DNA of 12,679 bases, taken from CAYVUM01 sp964454795 (lineage in GTDB: Bacteria > Pseudomonadota > Alphaproteobacteria > Rhodospirillales > Defluviicoccaceae). This document shows, piece by piece, positions 7,026-12,679 of this stretch. The notes beneath the pieces were generated by a model, which saw only the letters and a list, made by a program, of their open reading frames with translations, did not search any database and was not told the origin of the DNA. A program made the position numbers and the translations under genes. Within the stretch, counting starts at the first letter, position 1. Every line of letters begins with the position of its first letter. The DNA is taken from NCBI GenBank assembly GCA_964454795.1, contig CAYVUM010000096.1, positions 1-12,679 of the forward strand, read 5' to 3'.

Positions 7026-7232
7026 ATGGATCACAGCCAGCAAGGGATAGCGAAGATGACGACGACCCGGACAAGCGATGTAACCCCCGCGCTGTTGAAC
7101 GGATACCTCGAGCAGGGCCGTCAGGCCCGGGCCGAAGCCTTTATGGCCCTGTGGTCCCGGCTGGGGCGCCGGCTGACCGGCCACCAGGACACCGGGGCGG
7201 CGGCGCACGGCCAGACCCCGGCGCACTGCTGA
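7026..7232 (+). CDS. Small hypothetical protein divergent from LysR
   Basis: I do not recognise a named family with confidence. The 68-residue product has an N-terminal Thr-rich part, then a segment ALLNGYLEQGRQARAEAF followed by a Trp-Arg amphipathic helix (MALWSRLGRRL) and an Ala/His-rich tail. The ARAEAF plus basic helix pattern resembles small unannotated alphaproteobacterial proteins often found singly beside regulators. Two starts are possible: ATG 7026 with GAGG at 7016-7019 (six-base spacing), and ATG 7056 with AAGGGA at 7042-7047 (eight-base spacing), the latter giving 58 residues. Both having ribosome sites supports a real gene. No signal peptide or membrane segment is seen. It may be the regulatory target of the LysR gene. 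It converges on fba. Confidence 0.6.
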   Translation: MDHSQQGIAKMTTTRTSDVTPALLNGYLEQGRQARAEAFMALWSRLGRRLTGHQDTGAAAHGQTPAHC

Positions 7233-7270
7233 CCGGCCCTTCCCGCAGAGATCCGCTGAGACCGGGCCGG
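7233..7270. terminator. Inverted repeat between convergent genes, possible terminator
   Basis: CCGGCCC (7233-7239) directly after the small ORF stop is the exact reverse complement of GGGCCGG (7264-7270), with 24 bases between. It lies in the 79-base gap between the small ORF and the fba stop. There is no T-run on either strand, so it is at best a weak or factor-assisted terminator. GGGC-CGGC-GCCC (7264-7275) is a competing smaller hairpin. Confidence 0.25.
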
Positions 7271-7311
7271 CGCCCCGCGGCGACCCGCTCTCATCCCGTC
7301 AGACCGGCTGG

Positions 7312-8412
7312 TCAGGCGGCGATACTGCGGCCCTTGGAGCCGAGGTCTGCGAAGGCCTCGCCGAGCCGCTCGACCAAGCCTTTCTCAGCCTCGCGCAGCC
7401 ATTTGCGCGGATCATAGAGTTTTTTGAACGGCGTGCCGTCTTCGGGGTCGATCTGGTACCGGAACGCCTTGGTGTTCGCCTCGACGAACTGACCAACCGG
7501 CGCGGAAAAGGCGAACTGGGTGTCCGTGTCGATGTTCATCTTGAAGACGCCGTAGGAAATGGCCTCGCGAATGTCATCCTGCGCCGAGCCCGATCCGCCG
7601 TGGAAGACGAACGACAGCGGGTTGCGATCGGTCTTGCGGGTCTCGACAACCAGCGATTGGGAGTCCCGCAGGATTTCCGGGCGCAGTTTGACGTTTCCAG
7701 GTGCGTAGACACCGTGGACGTTGCCGAACGACGCGGCCACTGAAAAATGGCCGATCGGGTTCAGCTTGTCGAAGGCGGCCAGCACGTCATCCGGCTGGGT
7801 GTAGAGATGCGAGGTGTCGGCCCCCTCATCCACGTCGGCGCCGACCCCGTCCTCCTCGCCGCCGGTGACGCCCAGCTCGATCTCCAGCGACATGCCGAGC
7901 GGCTGCATTCGCGCGAGGATGCGCGCGCAGGTCTCCAGGTTCTCCTCGAGCGACTCTTCGGAGAGATCGAGCATGTGGGAGCTGAACAGCGGCTTTCCGG
8001 TTTCCCGGAAGAACGCCTCGCCGTGGTCGATCAGTGCTTCAACCCAGGGCACCAGCTTGCGATTGGCGTGATCGGTGTGGAGGATCACGCAGACGCCGTA
8101 ATGCTCGGCCATGAGGTGGACGTGGCGGGCGGCCGAGACGGCGCCGAGCACCTTGGCGAGGCCACTGTCGGGGAAGCCCTGGCCGGCGTAGAACTGGGCG
8201 CCGCCGTTCGACAGCTGGATGATCACGTCGGACTTGTTCAGCGCGGCGGCTTCGAGCACGGCGTTGATCGTGTTGGTGCCGGTGACGTTGACGGCGGGCA
8301 GGGCATAGCCGCCGGCCTTGCAGGCGGCAACCAGGGTCCGGTAGTCCTCGCCGGTGGCAACGCCCGGCTTCAGGCGCGCACCCGGTTCGATCTGGCGGGT
8401 TTCATCGGGCAT
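7312..8412 (-). CDS. fba: Class II fructose-bisphosphate aldolase
   Basis: This zinc aldolase splits fructose 1,6-bisphosphate into dihydroxyacetone phosphate and glyceraldehyde 3-phosphate in glycolysis, or the reverse in gluconeogenesis. The 366-residue product matches the longer class IIA (E. coli FbaA) type. Visible are catalytic Asp114 and zinc ligand His115 in LHTDHANRK, Glu179 and Glu187 in the SLEIELG...GEEDG region, zinc ligand His233 in GNVHGVY, and zinc ligand His271 in FHGGSGS, followed by the phosphate-binding NIDTDTQ. The spacing equals the E. coli enzyme plus five to seven residues. The ATG at 8412 has AAGGGAGA about eight bases upstream. The gene follows glk on the same strand after 122 bases, so the two may share a transcript. 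Confidence 0.97.
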   Translation of the reverse strand: MPDETRQIEPGARLKPGVATGEDYRTLVAACKAGGYALPAVNVTGTNTINAVLEAAALNKSDVIIQLSNGGAQFYAGQGFPDSGLAKVLGAVSAARHVHLMAEHYGVCVILHTDHANRKLVPWVEALIDHGEAFFRETGKPLFSSHMLDLSEESLEENLETCARILARMQPLGMSLEIELGVTGGEEDGVGADVDEGADTSHLYTQPDDVLAAFDKLNPIGHFSVAASFGNVHGVYAPGNVKLRPEILRDSQSLVVETRKTDRNPLSFVFHGGSGSAQDDIREAISYGVFKMNIDTDTQFAFSAPVGQFVEANTKAFRYQIDPEDGTPFKKLYDPRKWLREAEKGLVERLGEAFADLGSKGRSIAA

Positions 8413-8462
8413 AAGTCGTCTCCCTTCGCATCAGTAATGGTGAACGCAGGTCTGCTCTCGCG

Positions 8463-8508
8463 GCGGCGGTGACCCGGAGCGCTCCGCCGCACTTTTGGTC
8501 TTGAGACC
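8463..8508. promoter_or_regulatory. Hairpins in the glk-fba intergenic region
   Basis: The 122-base gap between glk and fba holds GCGGCGG (8463-8469) paired with CCGCCGC (8484-8490), a perfect 12-base palindrome CGGAGCGCTCCG (8475-8486) overlapping it, and a second dyad GGTCT (8497-8501) with AGACC (8504-8508). On the plus strand the first hairpin is followed by TTTT, but no plus-strand gene needs terminating there. On the minus strand the structures would lie in the leader of fba, where they might attenuate readthrough from glk, protect the fba message, or bind a regulator. Function is inferred from position only. Confidence 0.3.
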
Positions 8509-8534
8509 CCTGTTTTTCGTGGGTGGTCCGGGCA

Positions 8535-9533
8535 TCAGGGTCCGGTTCCCCGCACCGCGGCGAGACTGGCCCAGGCAGCGCCATGCAGCGCCGCCTGGGG
8601 ATCGAGAATCACGTGGATCGGCAGGCCGGCGATCCAGCCGGCGAACCGGCCCTTGTTGGCGATGTCGGCGATGAATTCGGGCCGGCGCAGCCGCTCAAGG
8701 ATCCGTGGCGGAATCCCGCCGCCAATGTAGACACCCCCGGTCGCAAACGTCTTCAGCGCCAGATTGCCGATTTCGCAGGCGAGGATATCGGTGAACAGGT
8801 CGAGGGTCGCCGTGCAAATCGGCGCCCGGTTTTCCAGGGCGGCATTGACGATAACCGGGGTGCGGTCGTCGGCGGCGGCCAGCGCCTCACCGAGCCAGTG
8901 GGGCTGCTCGTACCGCCCGGTCTCATGCAGGAAGTCGTAGAGGTTCGGAATGCCGCTGCCCGAGCACACCCGCTCGAAGCTGACGTGCCCGCCGAACCGC
9001 CTGGAGACAAAATCCATCAGCGCGAACTGCTCGGCGTTGGCAGGGGCAAATGTGGCGTGTCCGCCCTCCGTCGGGCAGACGACCCAGCCGGCCCGGGACC
9101 AGACCACGAACGCTTCGCCGAGACCGGTTCCGGGAGCAATCACCGCCCGTGCGCCCTCGGGATCCGCCTCCCCCTCCTGAATAGTCGCGAGGTCGTTGCG
9201 ACCCAGGTGCAGAACGGCGGTGGCGGTTGCGGCGAGATCGTTCAGCAGCGTCACGGACGGAATGGCGAAGCGCCGGGAGATCGCCTCGGCGTCGACGGTC
9301 CAGGGCAGGTTGGTCACCTTCGCCCGACCACCGAACACCGGCCCCGCGACTCCGAATGCCGCCGCAGCCGGGCTGGGATCGACGCCGTCGAGGAAGGCGG
9401 CAACGATCGTCTTGAGGTCGTCATAGGCCGCGCATTCGAAGCGCTGTTCCCGAACCGTCCGCCAGCCCTCCCCGTCCGGGTCGCACAAGGCCAGCACGGC
9501 CTTGGTGCCGCCGATGTCGCCGGCGAGAATCAT
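8535..9533 (-). CDS. glk: Glucokinase (proteobacterial Glk type)
   Basis: Glucokinase phosphorylates glucose with ATP to glucose 6-phosphate in the cytoplasm. The 332-residue product is of the E. coli Glk group, not the ROK group. It shows the phosphate-binding DIGGTK at residues 6-11, TNLPW at 74-78, catalytic Asp99 in LLNDLAA, the adenosine-site loop APGTGLG at 134-140 and the sugar-binding EGGH at 157-160, followed by FAP. The later CSGSGIPNLY and GGVYIGGGI blocks complete the fold. The ATG at 9533 is preceded by GGGAGG at about nine bases. It is transcribed towards fba. The 263 bases upstream, to the lipoprotein gene, contain no other gene I can support. Confidence 0.97.
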   Translation of the reverse strand: MILAGDIGGTKAVLALCDPDGEGWRTVREQRFECAAYDDLKTIVAAFLDGVDPSPAAAAFGVAGPVFGGRAKVTNLPWTVDAEAISRRFAIPSVTLLNDLAATATAVLHLGRNDLATIQEGEADPEGARAVIAPGTGLGEAFVVWSRAGWVVCPTEGGHATFAPANAEQFALMDFVSRRFGGHVSFERVCSGSGIPNLYDFLHETGRYEQPHWLGEALAAADDRTPVIVNAALENRAPICTATLDLFTDILACEIGNLALKTFATGGVYIGGGIPPRILERLRRPEFIADIANKGRFAGWIAGLPIHVILDPQAALHGAAWASLAAVRGTGP

Positions 9534-9796
9534 CCTCGTCTACCTCCCGCCCAACCCCGATGGACGCCGCGCCCCTCTGCTGTCGCGGAGCCTTTACTAT
9601 TGTGAACGGCGACGGCGCAGGCGTCACCAGAGAACTGCGCATCCCCGCTCCTCACGCCTCGGTGAAGCCAATTCCGCCGGTTTGTGTCCCGTGGATAAGA
9701 TTGCCGGGCGTGAAGCCCCTATATTGCGCGGTGAGCCGGGTGGTCGAGCCCGATAATCCCGCTTTACAGCCACCCTTGTGAGGTCGGACGAACGCG

Positions 9797-10168
9797 ATGA
9801 TCAATCAGGATGTCCGGAAACCGCTGCCGGCGCGGCGCAGCGCTGCGATGCTGATGGGCATGGTCATCGCAACGATACTCACCGGTTGCGGCGGGCCAGG
9901 GGGAGTGCGCGGTGCCGCGACCGATCATCCCTGTGAGGACGAGGTCAACGCGGCGCTGGCGGCAACCGGCGTGCAGGTGGACGACATGACCGGTGTCCTG
10001 TGGGCCTCTTACATCACCGGCACCGGCGTCGACCGGACCCTGATCGGCTATCACTTTCAGGGGCGGCCGCCGTCCTGCGAACAGGGCGATGTGACCGCTT
10101 CGTTCTGGCCGAACTGTGGAATTCAACAGATCCGGACGCGCGGCGACTGTACCCTGCCCGGACTGTAG
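9797..10168 (+). CDS. Hypothetical small lipoprotein with four additional cysteines
   Basis: I do not recognise the family. The 123-residue product has a positively charged N-terminus (Arg7, Lys8, Arg13, Arg14), a hydrophobic stretch at 16-30, and a lipobox LTGC with Cys31 as the lipidation site, so it is probably exported and anchored in a membrane facing the periplasm. The mature part carries Cys46, Cys94, Cys107 and Cys118, an even number that could form two disulfides, and ends CTLPGL. There are no further membrane segments or known catalytic motifs. The ribosome site is weak (GGACGA five bases, GAGG 13 bases upstream). It ends 22 bases before ldh on the same strand, so it may share a transcript with ldh, though the functional link is unclear. 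Confidence 0.7.
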   Translation: MINQDVRKPLPARRSAAMLMGMVIATILTGCGGPGGVRGAATDHPCEDEVNAALAATGVQVDDMTGVLWASYITGTGVDRTLIGYHFQGRPPSCEQGDVTASFWPNCGIQQIRTRGDCTLPGL

Positions 10169-10190
10169 GCAGCGAGGAGCGGGGAAGGCC

Positions 10191-11123
10191 ATGAAGATCG
10201 GGATCGTCGGCGCGGGGCAGGTGGGCAGCGCCGCTGCCTACGCCATGGTCATGGGCGGGGTCGGCAACGAAATCGTCATCACCGACCGCAACGACAAGCT
10301 CGCTGAGGCCCAGGCCCAGGATATCCTCCACGCCGTCCCGTTTGCCCACACCATGGTTGTGCGCGCCGGCGGTTATCCGGACCTCGCCGGCGTTCGCATC
10401 GTCGTGCTGTCGGCGGGGGTCGGCCAGAAGCCGGGGGAGAGCCGGCTGCAGCTGCTCGAACGCAACGCCGCCGTGTTTCGGGATATCCTCGACCAGATCA
10501 GCGCCGTCGCCCCTGAGGCGATCCTGCTCGTTGCCACCAATCCCGTCGATGTGATGACGGACATCGCCACCCGCATCTCCGGCCGCCCGCCGGGACAGGT
10601 GATCGGGTCTGGAACCATCCTCGATACCGCCCGGTTCCGGACGCTGCTGGCCGGCCATCTCGGCATCGCGGCGCACTCGGTCCATGCATATGTGCTTGGC
10701 GAGCACGGCGACAGCGAGGTTCTCGCCTGGTCGAACGCGGCGGTGGGCACCGCGCCGCTGGCATCGGTTGCCGCCCAGATGCGGGCGCCGATCACCGAGG
10801 CGGTCCGCGCCTCGATCGATGACGCGGTGCGCAATGCCGCCTACCGGATCATCGCGGGTAAGGGCGCCACGTATTACGGGATCGGTGCCGGCCTGTCCCG
10901 CATTGCCGGGGCGATCCTTGGTGACGAGCGGGCGGTGCTGACGGTCTCGGTGGTGACCCCGGACGTGGAGGGGGTCGAAGCCGTCGCGGTCTCGCTGCCG
11001 CGGGTGATCGGGGCCGGAGGTGCCGTCGCTGACCTGGTGCCGGACCTGTCTGCAGAGGAGCGCAACAGCCTTCGCCGCAGCGCAGAAATCCTGAAGGCCG
11101 CGGCCGCCTCGATAGTCACCTGA
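10191..11123 (+). CDS. ldh: L-lactate dehydrogenase (NAD-dependent)
   Basis: This enzyme interconverts pyruvate and L-lactate with NADH/NAD. The ATG at 10191 (GGGGAAGG just upstream) gives 310 residues; the open frame continues upstream but lacks a family match. Rossmann motif GAGQVG is at 7-12 and Asp32 at the end of the second strand indicates NAD over NADP. In conventional LDH numbering Gln102 is Gln79 (GQKPGESR), Arg109 is Arg85, Asp168 is Asp145, Arg171 is Arg148, and His195 is His172 in GEHGDS, all at one constant offset of 23 except for a known one-residue loop gap. Gln at position 102, where malate dehydrogenases have Arg, is what separates LDH from MDH. It follows the lipoprotein gene and stands near glk and fba. 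Confidence 0.95.
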   Translation: MKIGIVGAGQVGSAAAYAMVMGGVGNEIVITDRNDKLAEAQAQDILHAVPFAHTMVVRAGGYPDLAGVRIVVLSAGVGQKPGESRLQLLERNAAVFRDILDQISAVAPEAILLVATNPVDVMTDIATRISGRPPGQVIGSGTILDTARFRTLLAGHLGIAAHSVHAYVLGEHGDSEVLAWSNAAVGTAPLASVAAQMRAPITEAVRASIDDAVRNAAYRIIAGKGATYYGIGAGLSRIAGAILGDERAVLTVSVVTPDVEGVEAVAVSLPRVIGAGGAVADLVPDLSAEERNSLRRSAEILKAAAASIVT

Positions 11124-11213
11124 AATAATTTGTGATCCTGGCCCTTGCCCTGACCACGCTTCGAAACCATCGTCAAACGCCGGGGCTTGCGTTAGAGATG
11201 GCCGAGGGAGGTG

Positions 11214-11245
11214 ACCGCCGCGCTCGACCGGTTTGGCGCGGCGGT
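11214..11245. repeat. Strong GC-rich hairpin between ldh and the DUF2062 gene
   Basis: ACCGCCGCGC (11214-11223) and GCGCGGCGGT (11236-11245) are perfectly complementary over ten bases with a 12-base loop that itself contains ACCGGT. G-T pairs could extend the stem outward by two. It begins 90 bases after the ldh stop and ends 37 bases before the likely DUF2062 start. No T-run follows on either strand, so it is not a canonical intrinsic terminator. It could be a transcript-end stabiliser for ldh or a leader structure of the next gene. Confidence 0.5.
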
Positions 11246-11282
11246 TGCAATGAAGTCCGCATAAGGATTGGGAATCGCTTTC

Positions 11283-11951
11283 GTGCGTCCCCCGTTCAAT
11301 TTCTGGCAGCGGTTCGGCCGGCTGATCCATTACAAGCTGATCATTCCCCTGCTGCGCAGCCAGCATCCGCCCGAGTTCACCGCGCGCGGGGTGATGGTTG
11401 GCGTCTTCTGGGCGTTTACACCGCTCATCGGCGTGCAGATGTATCTGGTCGGGCTGACCTGGCTGTGTGCCCGGCTGCTCCCGAAATACAGTTTCAACCT
11501 GCTGATCGCCCTGGCCTGGACTTGGGTCACCAACGTCCTGACCATTGTTCCCATGTACTACACGTTCTACATCACCGGCCAAGCTCTGCTCGGGAACTTC
11601 GGCTCGATCAGCGGTTATGACAACTTCGTTGTTGCCTGGCGGGCTGCCCTTGAGGCCGACGGCCTGGTCGAGCCCCTGATCACCTACCTGCAGGTTGTCG
11701 CCACCGAGCAGGGCCTGCCCCTGGCGATCGGCTGGATTCCCTACGCCTTCGGGCTTGGCTGGCTCGGCTACCGGTGGTCGCTGAAGTACGTGGTCAGCCG
11801 CCGCCATGCCCGTGCTGCGCGAATCGCCCGCAAGCGTCAGAGCCGTCTGGCGAAGCTGGCGTCGCGGGCCGTCCGCCGCGGCGGCGGTGCCAAAACCGGC
11901 CCTGCGAAAGGGGGCAGCAGCGGCGCCGACTATGATCCCTCGCCCACCTGA
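11283..11951 (+). CDS. DUF2062 family membrane protein
   Basis: The protein is 222 residues from a GTG at 11283; a TTG at 11268 would add five residues but has no spaced ribosome site, so the GTG with GGGA nine bases upstream is preferred, with moderate certainty. The DUF2062 pattern is clear: a short basic-aromatic N-terminus (FNFWQRFGRL), then HPPEFTARGVMVGVFWAFTPLIGVQMY with the typical glycine-proline helix, two more hydrophobic segments around NLLIALAWTWVTNVLTIVP and LAIGWIPYAFGLGWLGY, and a very basic C-terminal tail rich in Arg, Lys and Ala. It should be an inner-membrane protein with about four helices. The function of the family is not established. It converges on gpt with 35 bases between stops. 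Confidence 0.88.
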   Translation: MRPPFNFWQRFGRLIHYKLIIPLLRSQHPPEFTARGVMVGVFWAFTPLIGVQMYLVGLTWLCARLLPKYSFNLLIALAWTWVTNVLTIVPMYYTFYITGQALLGNFGSISGYDNFVVAWRAALEADGLVEPLITYLQVVATEQGLPLAIGWIPYAFGLGWLGYRWSLKYVVSRRHARAARIARKRQSRLAKLASRAVRRGGGAKTGPAKGGSSGADYDPSPT

Positions 11952-11986
11952 GCCGTTCCCGCCGGAGCGGCCGGCTGATCGCGCGG

Positions 11987-12457
11987 TCACGGCCCGGCGG
12001 GGTCACGGTCCCAGGGAAAGTCGATCCAGAGATCGGCGGGGATTTCGCGCACGAAGGTATCGGCGAGGAGCCGCCCGGCAGGCTTGACGTAGAGCGCGGC
12101 AATATGCGCTGCCGGCAGCATCTGCCTTGTTGCCTCCGCGGTTGCGCCGCTGTCCACCAGATCGTCGACGAGCAGCCAGCCCCGCCCGTCACCCATGCCG
12201 GGCGGAGCCGGCTTGAGGACGCTGAGGGTGCCCTTGCGCTCGCCGTCGTAGCTGGCCAGGCACACGGTCTCGACCAGGCGGATTTCCAGGACCCGGGCGA
12301 CGATCGCCGCCGGGGCGAGGCCGCCGCGGCTGATCGCGATCAGTCCCTGCCATGGTCCCATGGTCCGCAACGCCCGCGCCAGCATCCAGGCATCGCGGTG
12401 GATTTCATGCCAGGAGATGGCGTGCAGCGGTGAGGAGCGGGGCGGATCCGCGGTCAT
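11987..12457 (-). CDS. gpt: Xanthine-guanine phosphoribosyltransferase
   Basis: Gpt transfers ribose 5-phosphate from PRPP to guanine or xanthine (and weakly hypoxanthine), a purine salvage reaction. The ATG at 12457 gives 156 residues, close to the E. coli length of 152. The frame is open further up to a GTG at 12496, but the extra 13 residues do not look like the family, and neither start has a good ribosome site. The class I PRTase signature is VDDLVDSGATA, preceded by AISRGGLAPAA and VCLASYDG, with KPAGR and the closing DLWIDFPWD, all matching the E. coli enzyme in order. The gene points leftwards and converges on DUF2062; upstream of it lies the repeat region at the window end. Confidence 0.93.
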   Translation of the reverse strand: MTADPPRSSPLHAISWHEIHRDAWMLARALRTMGPWQGLIAISRGGLAPAAIVARVLEIRLVETVCLASYDGERKGTLSVLKPAPPGMGDGRGWLLVDDLVDSGATAEATRQMLPAAHIAALYVKPAGRLLADTFVREIPADLWIDFPWDRDPAGP

Positions 12458-12558
12458 CGCTCGAGGTCTCAATCGCGACAAATCCGCGGCAGCCACGTGC
12501 CCCGCGGCGTGCCGGCTCCGGCGAACCCGGCCGGGCGGGAGGACAGCGCCGGCAGCTG

Positions 12559-12605
12559 GTGGTTCGATGCCGACGGATGAGTCCTATCCGTCAGCATCGA
12601 ACCAC
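12559..12605. repeat. Imperfect inverted repeat, 20-base arms
   Basis: Arms at 12559-12578 and 12586-12605 pair over 20 bases with a single mismatch (C12571 against A12593), leaving a seven-base loop GAGTCCT that contains GAGTC, a GANTC site of the kind methylated by CcrM in alphaproteobacteria. There is no T-run after it. It lies about 100 bases upstream of gpt and beside a second inverted repeat, suggesting an intergenic repeat element and not a terminator. Confidence 0.75.
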
Positions 12606-12619
12606 AGGATCAAGAGCTG

Positions 12620-12677
12620 AGTGGATCGACCGATCATTCGCATTCGCTTGGGAACCAGGCGGATGATCCGATCCACT
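12620..12677. repeat. Second inverted repeat at the window end
   Basis: Outer arms AGTGGATCG (12620-12628) and CGATCCACT (12669-12677) are perfect; inner arms GATCATTCGC (12632-12641) and GCGGATGATC (12659-12668) pair with one G-T. Only three unpaired bases separate outer and inner stems on the left and none on the right. The ends CTGAG and CTAG are nearly the same on both sides. GATC occurs five times between 12608 and 12673. The window stops two bases after the right arm, so the element may continue. Confidence 0.7.
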
Positions 12678-12679
12678 AG

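Noticed and set aside
9701..9725. TTGCCG and TATATT as promoter for the lipoprotein gene
   Set aside because: The spacer is only 13 bases, too short for a standard promoter. TATATT alone is not enough.
9534..9796. Small plus-strand ORFs in the gap between glk and the lipoprotein gene
   Set aside because: They overlap the glk start or each other, lack ribosome sites and show no recognisable protein pattern.
11961..11975. GCCGG/CCGGC hairpin between the DUF2062 and gpt stops as a terminator
   Set aside because: Only five base pairs and no T-run on either strand; expected by chance at this GC content.
10014..11990. 658-residue open frame on the minus strand across ldh and the DUF2062 gene
   Set aside because: Covers well-supported genes with conserved active sites; composition is low-complexity Gly/Asp/Arg and no domain is visible.
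12559..12679. tRNA gene suggested by GGTTCGAT resembling a T-loop
   Set aside because: The motif is part of a long inverted repeat; no acceptor stem, anticodon arm or correct spacing could be built.

Overview
This is an ordinary-looking chromosomal segment of a very GC-rich alphaproteobacterium. The gene order (hslV-hslU divergent from a hisB-hisH-hisA-hisF-hisE cluster, with a DUF2628 membrane protein between hisB and hisH and a HIT protein after hisE) and the short HslV propeptide ending in Trp-His-Gly point to Alphaproteobacteria, most likely a Rhodospirillales-like lineage. Genus cannot be decided from the sequence. I see no prophage, transposase, CRISPR array, rRNA or tRNA.

Left part (1-1609): hslU (cut by the window edge) and hslV run leftwards as a translationally coupled heat-shock protease pair. 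Upstream of hslV is a plausible heat-shock-type promoter. Middle left (1610-5961): eight rightward genes, hisB, DUF2628, hisH, hisA, hisF, hisE, a HinT-like HIT protein and a GFA-family zinc protein. They are packed with 1-4 base overlaps or gaps of at most 31 bases and look like one operon. Five of them carry the middle of histidine biosynthesis (IGP synthase HisHF, the HisA isomerase, the HisB dehydratase and the HisE pyrophosphohydrolase). hisG, hisD, hisC and hisI are not in the window.

Centre (5958-7232): a LysR-type regulator converges on the GFA gene with overlapping stop codons and is divergent from a small unknown protein gene. The 102-base gap between them holds nested dyads that look like a LysR operator. 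Right centre (7312-9533): glk and fba lie leftwards in the order glucokinase then class II fructose-bisphosphate aldolase, both acting in glycolysis. To their right, on the plus strand, are a small cysteine-containing lipoprotein gene and an NAD-dependent L-lactate dehydrogenase, so the neighbourhood holds the entry, middle and fermentative end of glucose breakdown.

Right end (11124-12679): a strong GC-rich hairpin, a DUF2062 membrane protein, a convergent xanthine-guanine phosphoribosyltransferase gene (gpt), and about 120 bases of two back-to-back imperfect inverted repeats running to the window edge. The last looks like an intergenic repeat element or the end of a small mobile element. I found no convincing new multi-gene system. 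The least explained items are the small ORF opposite the LysR gene, the lipoprotein, the terminal inverted repeats, and DUF2628 inside the his operon.
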